From: JBBKWQ01 sp037969115
GTDB taxonomy: Bacteria; Actinomycetota; Acidimicrobiia; Acidimicrobiales; Ilumatobacteraceae
DNA: 17,897 bases
Reading direction: 5' to 3'
Assembly: GCA_037969115.1 (NCBI GenBank)
Contig: JBBKWQ010000042.1
Location: 1-17,897, forward strand
Shown here: positions 13,731 through 17,897 of the stretch, one piece after another
How the letters are laid out: each line of letters begins with the position of its first letter
Position numbering within the stretch: the stretch's first letter is position 1
Notes under the pieces: model-generated
Database searches by the model: none
The model's input: only the letters and a program-made list of their open reading frames with translations
What the model was told of the DNA's origin: nothing
Translations under genes and position numbers: made by a program

Positions 13731-14297
13731 TCAGTCGGTGATGCGTTGCACCACCACGTCGGGACGCGATGGGGCTTCGACGGTGCCGCTGGGCCAACCC
13801 ATGTACACCATCGAGATGACGCGGTCGTCGGATTCGAAACCGCACAGTGCGAGCGTTTTCGGTCCGCTCATCACCGGTGCCGTCGACCAGAACGTGGCGA
13901 GTCCGGCCGAGGTCGCCGCGAGCAACAGGTTCTGGATGCCGGCGGCGACGGCGTCACGGTTCTCGTCGTTGAGTCCAGGGTGGTCGTGGTGTGAGCAGCC
14001 CACGACCAGCACCCCGGGCGTCCGTGTGTACTTGGTCAGGGTCTTCGTGCGTTTCACGTCGTCACCGAAGTCGATCGCGATCATGTCGTCGACGAATGCT
14101 CTGCCGAGGCGGAGGCGGCCGTCGCCGGTCACCCACGCGAACCGCCACGGCCACGTCTTCTTGTGGTTCGGTGCCCAGGTGGCGATCTCGCACAACTCCT
14201 CGACGAGCTCGAAGGGGATCGAACGTTCACGATCGACGAGCATGTGGGTACGGCGCGATCGGGCGAGCGCACCGAACTCGTCAAGGCTCACGGGCAT
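13731..14297 (-). CDS. Nitroreductase-family FMN oxidoreductase, YdjA-like
   Basis: A 188-aa single-domain NAD(P)H-dependent flavoprotein, short for the family as YdjA is. The FMN phosphate-binding start is RSRRTHMLVD (13-22). The WAPNHKKTWPWRF block (41-53) corresponds to the APDHKSMQPW motif of YdjA. GIQNLLLAATSAGLATFW (120-137) and MVYMGWPSG (163-171) form the second half of the flavin site. The physiological substrate is unknown. Two starts are possible: GTG at 14303 or ATG at 14297. I chose the ATG because a CATCCT box ends exactly 6 nt before it. It lies downstream of the polymerase gene on the same strand, with a weak hairpin between them, so it may be a separate transcription unit. 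Confidence 0.87.
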   Translation of the reverse strand: MPVSLDEFGALARSRRTHMLVDRERSIPFELVEELCEIATWAPNHKKTWPWRFAWVTGDGRLRLGRAFVDDMIAIDFGDDVKRTKTLTKYTRTPGVLVVGCSHHDHPGLNDENRDAVAAGIQNLLLAATSAGLATFWSTAPVMSGPKTLALCGFESDDRVISMVYMGWPSGTVEAPSRPDVVVQRITD

Positions 14298-14303
14298 GTG
14301 CAC

Positions 14304-14309
14304 AGGATG
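14304..14309 (-). promoter_or_regulatory. Putative leaderless -10 box of the nitroreductase gene
   Basis: On the minus strand CATCCT ends 6 nt (GTGCAC) before the ATG at 14297. The first base is C instead of T, and no -35 element is evident. Confidence 0.28.
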
Positions 14310-14316
14310 ACATGAG

Positions 14317-14337
14317 ACAGGGCGTTTTGCGCCGTGT
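14317..14337 (-). terminator. Weak hairpin after the polymerase gene
   Basis: ACAGGGCG (14317-14324) pairs with CGCCGTGT (14330-14337) with one mismatch around a 5-nt loop. It lies 9 nt past the polymerase stop and just before the nitroreductase promoter box. No T run follows on the minus strand, so any termination would be weak. Confidence 0.22.
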
Positions 14338-14345
14338 TGTCGCGA

Positions 14346-15386
14346 TCAGCCGGATTGGTCGCCGGCATCGGGCCGGCGCGCCCGGCTCGGCTGCACGCGT
14401 GGGGCTTCGTTCGGCATCTTCGGGTAGACGGGTGGCCAGGGTGCATCAGGAATGCCGTCAGCAAGGTCCTCGGCGAACTGTTCGATGAGCGCAACGATGG
14501 ACTGCGGATGGTGGTCCATGTCTGCCCACGGATCACCCTGCGCAGCGAGCCGTGCGGGGACCGTCTCGACCGTCATGGCTTCGGGGTCGATCGACTCGAG
14601 CTCTGACCAATCGATCGGCGTCGAGACCTGCGCGCCGACCCTCGGACGGACGCCCCAGGCGCCGAACACGTTCTTGTGCGGCGCATTCTGGTTGAAGTCG
14701 ACGAAGATCCGCTTGCCGCGTTCCTCCTTCCACCACTTGTCGGTCATCAGGTCGGGATGCCGCCGCGCCAGCTCGCGTGCCACGGTGATCGAGGCGCCAC
14801 GAACGGCGAAGGAGTCGTGGCCGTCCTCGACGCGCACATACACGTGCATGCCCTTGCTGCCAGTGGTCTTCGCGTAGCTGCGGATGTCGAGCTCGGCGAA
14901 GTACAGACGCACGTAGGCGGCGGCTTCGCGAATGTGGTCGAAGTTCATGCCGGGCGAGGGATCGAGATCGATCCGCAGCTCGTCGGCCCACTGGGGAGTC
15001 GAGGCCCGGAACGGCCACACGTGCAAGCCGAGCACGCCCTGGTTCACCGCCCAGAGCACATGGGCGAGGTTGCTGATGACGAGTGCACGCGATGGCGTGC
15101 CGTTGATGGTGGTCACGGTGGTCGTGGTCAGCCACTCCGGCGCCGACTCGGGGATCCGTTTCTGGAAGAACGACTTCTCGCCGACACCGTTCGGATACCG
15201 CTCCAGCAGCACGGGCCGATCGCGGAGCGTGCTCATGATCGCCGGGCCGACAGACACGTAGTACTCGACGAGGTCGAGCTTGGTGACCCCGAGCTTCGGG
15301 AACATCACCTTGTTCGGACTGGTGATCGACACGGGTTGGCCGTCGGCGACGCGCTCGACGGCTTCGCCATGATCTTCCTTGGCCAT
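14346..15386 (-). CDS. Stand-alone LigD-type polymerase/primase (PolDom) protein
   Basis: A 346-aa archaeo-eukaryotic primase-type polymerase. It is related to the polymerase domain of LigD, which adds ribonucleotides and fills gaps at broken ends in non-homologous end joining. The catalytic acid pair is Asp140/Asp142 in RIDLDPSPG; the third acid is Asp230 in FVDFNQN. SKGMHVYVR (177-185) contributes His181, and HVWPFR (122-127) is also typical. The N-terminal block SPNKVMFPKLGVTK (23-36) is the usual entry of this family. It lacks ligase and phosphoesterase domains, and no Ku or ligase gene is nearby. Mycobacterial stand-alone PolD proteins are the closest functional models. The C-terminal 25 residues are basic and likely disordered. 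The ATG at 15386 has a TAGCCT box ending 6 nt before it. Confidence 0.92.
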   Translation of the reverse strand: MAKEDHGEAVERVADGQPVSITSPNKVMFPKLGVTKLDLVEYYVSVGPAIMSTLRDRPVLLERYPNGVGEKSFFQKRIPESAPEWLTTTTVTTINGTPSRALVISNLAHVLWAVNQGVLGLHVWPFRASTPQWADELRIDLDPSPGMNFDHIREAAAYVRLYFAELDIRSYAKTTGSKGMHVYVRVEDGHDSFAVRGASITVARELARRHPDLMTDKWWKEERGKRIFVDFNQNAPHKNVFGAWGVRPRVGAQVSTPIDWSELESIDPEAMTVETVPARLAAQGDPWADMDHHPQSIVALIEQFAEDLADGIPDAPWPPVYPKMPNEAPRVQPSRARRPDAGDQSG

Positions 15387-15392
15387 GGTGCG

Positions 15393-15398
15393 AGGCTA
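15393..15398 (-). promoter_or_regulatory. Putative leaderless -10 box of the polymerase gene
   Basis: On the minus strand TAGCCT ends exactly 6 nt (CGCACC) before the ATG at 15386; no Shine-Dalgarno sequence is present. The promoter is divergent from that of the DinB-family gene within a 66-bp gap. Confidence 0.42.
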
Positions 15399-15417
15399 AT
15401 GCAGCCCGGGCCGGCGC

Positions 15418-15446
15418 TTGAGCTGCAGCGGGGGCTTGGGTAGATT
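15418..15446 (+). promoter_or_regulatory. Putative leaderless promoter of the DinB/DUF664 gene
   Basis: TTGAGC (15418-15423), a 17-bp spacer and TAGATT (15441-15446) form a good -35/-10 pair. The -10 ends 6 nt (CCGCTC) before the ATG at 15453. This is the best complete promoter of the leaderless set. Confidence 0.55.
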
Positions 15447-15452
15447 CCGCTC

Positions 15453-15992
15453 ATGCCCGTCGTGGACGAACAGGGACGCCCGGAACCGCCCCTCGCGGCC
15501 GACGAAGTCGGAACCCTCCTTGGATTCCTCGACTACCAGCGAGCGACCCTCGCCTGGAAATGCGGCGGCGTCGACTCGGCGGGCATGCAGTCAACCGTCG
15601 CTGCATCGTCGATGACGCTGGGCGGACTGCTCAAACACATGGCGTACGTGGAAGCGAGCTGGTTCTCGCAATCGTTGTACGACAGAGACAAGACAACCCC
15701 GTGGGACGCCGTCGACTGGGAGGCTGACCGCGACTGGGAGTGGCACTCGGCCGCCGCGGACACCCCCGAACAGCTGTTCTCACTCTGGCAGGACTCCGTC
15801 GACCGTTCCCGGGAGTTGGTGGTTGATGCACTGGCGAACGGCGGCCTCGATCAACTCGCGCAGCACACGTGGCCCGACGGCAGCGCACCAAGTCTGCGGT
15901 GGATCATCGTCCACATGATCGAGGAGTACGCCCGGCACAACGGCCATGCCGACCTCATCCGCGAATCGATCGACGGCCAGACCGGCGAATAG
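15453..15992 (+). CDS. DinB-superfamily protein, DUF664 (thiol-transferase-like)
   Basis: A 179-aa four-helix-bundle protein of the DinB/YfiT-like superfamily, DUF664 branch. The superfamily includes mycothiol- and bacillithiol-dependent transferases. Characteristic stretches are LLGFLDYQRATLAWKCGG (22-39), SSMTLGGLLKHMAYVE (52-67), DWEWHSA (94-100) and IIVHMIEEYARHNGHADL (151-168). His62 together with His162 and/or His165 are the likely metal ligands. In actinobacteria, a mycothiol-dependent detoxification role is the usual guess, but the substrate cannot be read from the sequence. The start is the ATG at 15453, preceded by a full promoter. The 3' end overlaps the convergent EamA gene by 38 bp. 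Confidence 0.88.
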   Translation: MPVVDEQGRPEPPLAADEVGTLLGFLDYQRATLAWKCGGVDSAGMQSTVAASSMTLGGLLKHMAYVEASWFSQSLYDRDKTTPWDAVDWEADRDWEWHSAAADTPEQLFSLWQDSVDRSRELVVDALANGGLDQLAQHTWPDGSAPSLRWIIVHMIEEYARHNGHADLIRESIDGQTGE

Positions 15993-16914
15993 GAGCCGAG
16001 CCGGATCGACGGCTCGCGAGAAATGCGCCGACAAGGGTGATCGGGGTGCCGAGCAACGCCAGACCCGTCACGGAGTCGTCGCGCAGCCAGACCCCGAGAA
16101 GGAGTGACACGACCGGTATCACGTAGGTGATGAACGAGGCTCGGATCGAACCGACTCGCCCGACCAGCGAGCTCATGATCCAGTAGGCGAGCCCTGTGCC
16201 GACCGCCCCGAGCGTGGCCACGGCCAGCAGCGACGAAGTCTGCCATTCGTTGTCTCCGAGGTCGACGAACGCATACGGCAGCACCAGCACGGTTGCGACG
16301 CCGAGGACACTGCTCATCAGCACGATCGAGCCGTACTTGGCCTGCAGCGGCGGAGCGATGTTGATGGCGAATCCGTAGCAGAGGGTCGCCGCCAGCACGA
16401 GGAGCACTCCGCGGGCCTGCGATGTTCCCTCGCCGGCCGCACCCAACGAGATGAGGACGATTCCTGCGAACCCGGCCAGCAGGCCGACCAACTGGCGTCC
16501 TCGAGGGGCGACCCGTACGAAGGTGACCGACACCAAGGCCACGAGAACCGGCGTTGCGCCGTTCAACAGACCCGTCACAGCAGAGTTGATCCACTGCTGT
16601 GCGAGCGGGAAGAGGGTGAAAGGCACCGCCACCCAGAGCACCCCCAACATTCCGACACGGGCACGGTCGGCGGGTTCGATTCGCCGACCCCGATTCAGCA
16701 CCAGACGCAGGATCCAGAGCGTGACTGCGCCGAGCGACACTCGTCCGAACGTGACCATGCCCGGTGTGAGCGATTCGAGCGCCTCGGCGATCAGCAGGAA
16801 CGAGGATCCCCAGATCAGCGAGATTCCGACGAACAAGGCCCAGTCTCCAGCGGTGAACTCGCCGTCGTTGTCGGCGGCACTGTCGGAGAAGACCCTGGTT
16901 CGCTGTGAGGTCAC
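15955..16914 (-). CDS. EamA/DMT-family transporter
   Basis: An integral membrane protein of about 319 aa with two EamA repeats and about ten hydrophobic segments. The first repeat opens with DWALFVGISLIWGSSFLLI, and the second ends in the YVIPVVSLLLGVWL region, after which the tail is basic (RRSGSAPIRRSGRR). It is a metabolite exporter or importer of unknown substrate. It is more distant from RhtA than the other transporter in the window. The start is uncertain. GTG at 16912-16914 leaves a 28-nt gap after dapD; ATG at 16963-16965 (336 aa) would overlap the dapD 3' end by 23 nt. Neither has a strong Shine-Dalgarno site. The close spacing suggests co-transcription with dapD. The 3' end overlaps the convergent DinB gene. 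Confidence 0.85.
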   Translation of the reverse strand: MTSQRTRVFSDSAADNDGEFTAGDWALFVGISLIWGSSFLLIAEALESLTPGMVTFGRVSLGAVTLWILRLVLNRGRRIEPADRARVGMLGVLWVAVPFTLFPLAQQWINSAVTGLLNGATPVLVALVSVTFVRVAPRGRQLVGLLAGFAGIVLISLGAAGEGTSQARGVLLVLAATLCYGFAINIAPPLQAKYGSIVLMSSVLGVATVLVLPYAFVDLGDNEWQTSSLLAVATLGAVGTGLAYWIMSSLVGRVGSIRASFITYVIPVVSLLLGVWLRDDSVTGLALLGTPITLVGAFLASRRSGSAPIRRSGRRSIRG

Positions 16915-16942
16915 GTTCGCCTGCGAGGCGTGGTGGCCCCCG

Positions 16943-17884
16943 TCAGTTGTGATGCAACTCATCATTGAGCGCGCCCCAGGTGCCGCTGCGTTGACGAACG
17001 ATCACCTTGCCGGACTGGCCGTCGCGGATGAACATCATGTTGGTCCGGCCGGAGAGCTCGCGTGCCTTGACGACGCCCTCGGGCGTGAGCACGGGCGTGC
17101 TCGCCGTGACGTACAAACCGGCCTCGACGACACAGTCGTCGCCCAGGCTGATGCCGATACCAGCGTTGGCCCCGAGCAGACAGCGTTCACCGATCGTGAT
17201 CTGTTCCTTGCCCCCGCCCGAGAGCGTGCCCATGATCGACGCGCCACCACCGATGTCGCTGCCGTTGCCGACCACGACCCCATTCGAGATGCGGCCCTCG
17301 ACCATCGACGTGCCGAGTGTGCCCGCGTTGAAATTGCAGAATCCCTCGTGCATCACGGTGGTGCCCTCGGCCAGATGCGCGCCCAGCCGGACGCGGTCGG
17401 CGTCGGCGATTCGCACGCCGGACGGCACCACGTAGTCGGTCATACGGGGGAACTTGTCGAGCGCGTGCACGGCGAGCACATTGCCTGCCTTGCGAACCGT
17501 GAGCCTCACGTCGTCGACCTCGTCGACCGCCACAGGGCCGAGGTTCGTCCACGCCACATTGGTCAACACCCCGAATGTGCCGTCCATGTTGATCGTCCTG
17601 GGGGCGGCCAACCGGTGGGACAGCAGGTGCAGGCGGAGGTAGGCGTCGGCCGATGACGACGGTGCGACGTCGACGTCGATCGTGATCCGCACGGGCCGGA
17701 TCGTGACGTTGCGAACCTCGTCACGCTGGTCGCGCAGACCCAGCATCTCGTCGAGGTCCGGATACCGCTGCACCATGTCGTCGTCGCCGTACTCACCCCA
17801 ACCCAACCAGCGATACCACACGTCGAGCGTGCTGCCGTCGGCGGCTTCGGTCGCGAGGCCGGCGCCCCATGCGGATCGGGTCAT
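16943..17884 (-). CDS. dapD: 2,3,4,5-tetrahydropyridine-2,6-dicarboxylate N-succinyltransferase (DapD), actinobacterial type
   Basis: DapD transfers succinyl from succinyl-CoA to tetrahydrodipicolinate in the succinylase route to meso-diaminopimelate and lysine, and so serves peptidoglycan synthesis. The 313-aa length matches the mycobacterial enzyme (317 aa). An N-terminal alpha/beta region is followed by a left-handed beta-helix of hexapeptide repeats (about 150-265). It includes EGTTVMHEGFCNFNAGTLG (173-191), SMVEGRIS (193-200), GGGASIMGTLSGGG (212-225) and LLGANAGIGI (236-245). Glu196 in SMVEGRIS aligns with the glutamate proposed as catalytic in the mycobacterial enzyme. The C-terminus closes with the usual short strand region, RTNMMFIRDGQSG (280-292). 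The ATG at 17884 has an AGGAG site. The EamA transporter gene follows closely on the same strand. Confidence 0.95.
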   Translation of the reverse strand: MTRSAWGAGLATEAADGSTLDVWYRWLGWGEYGDDDMVQRYPDLDEMLGLRDQRDEVRNVTIRPVRITIDVDVAPSSSADAYLRLHLLSHRLAAPRTINMDGTFGVLTNVAWTNLGPVAVDEVDDVRLTVRKAGNVLAVHALDKFPRMTDYVVPSGVRIADADRVRLGAHLAEGTTVMHEGFCNFNAGTLGTSMVEGRISNGVVVGNGSDIGGGASIMGTLSGGGKEQITIGERCLLGANAGIGISLGDDCVVEAGLYVTASTPVLTPEGVVKARELSGRTNMMFIRDGQSGKVIVRQRSGTWGALNDELHHN

Positions 17885-17889
17885 GATGG

Positions 17890-17894
17890 CTCCT
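17890..17894 (-). promoter_or_regulatory. Shine-Dalgarno site of dapD
   Basis: AGGAG on the minus strand lies 5 nt before the ATG at 17884. It confirms the start and shows this gene has a leader, unlike most genes in the window. Confidence 0.6.
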
Positions 17895-17897
17895 GAA

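Overview
The window is a GC-rich bacterial chromosome segment. Its gene set points to an actinobacterium, most likely from the Acidimicrobiia/Ilumatobacter neighbourhood. The pointers are an actinobacterial-type DapD, a luciferase-like F420-type oxidoreductase, a DUF664/DinB protein, a stand-alone LigD-type polymerase domain, an archaeal-style split methylmalonyl-CoA mutase and many apparently leaderless genes. The taxonomic call is inference from gene content. I see no tRNA, rRNA, CRISPR array, insertion sequence or phage gene.

Layout. At 3-1151 (+) lies the C-terminal three quarters of a leucyl aminopeptidase. At 1235-2529 (-) is a small operon of unknown function: a 170-aa protein, a short VapB-like ribbon-helix-helix protein with a decayed-looking tail, and a 191-aa protein joined to it by an ATGA overlap. 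At 2643-4640 (+) are a Sir2 deacetylase and a rhodanese-ThiF (MoeZ-like) sulfur-carrier activating enzyme, separated by a perfect 14-bp palindrome. A nested inverted-repeat element that could be a structured RNA fills the convergent gap at 4659-4756. At 4764-8499 a class II aldolase-like gene followed by an RhtA-like exporter (-) is divergent, across only 39 bp, from a Rid-family gene and a methylmalonyl-CoA mutase large subunit (+).

The largest object is a single 1394-aa gene at 8536-12720 (-): an N-terminal TIR domain, a STAND-type P-loop ATPase and a long helical/TPR-like C-terminus. This is the plan of one-gene abortive-infection (NAD-depleting) immune receptors. It stands alone among metabolic genes and has its own Shine-Dalgarno site and promoter region. 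It is the best candidate for an undescribed system in the window.

After it come an LLM-class oxidoreductase (+), a YdjA-like nitroreductase (-), a stand-alone NHEJ-type DNA polymerase/primase (-), a DinB/DUF664 protein (+), and, transcribed together on the minus strand, DapD (lysine/peptidoglycan synthesis) followed by an EamA transporter.

A window-wide pattern is visible. Eight genes that lack a good Shine-Dalgarno site each have a (T/C)AnnnT hexamer ending exactly 6 nt before the start codon. This is the signature of leaderless transcription, and it also decides several start codons. Genes with clear Shine-Dalgarno sites (the 170-aa gene, the TIR-STAND gene, dapD) do not show it.
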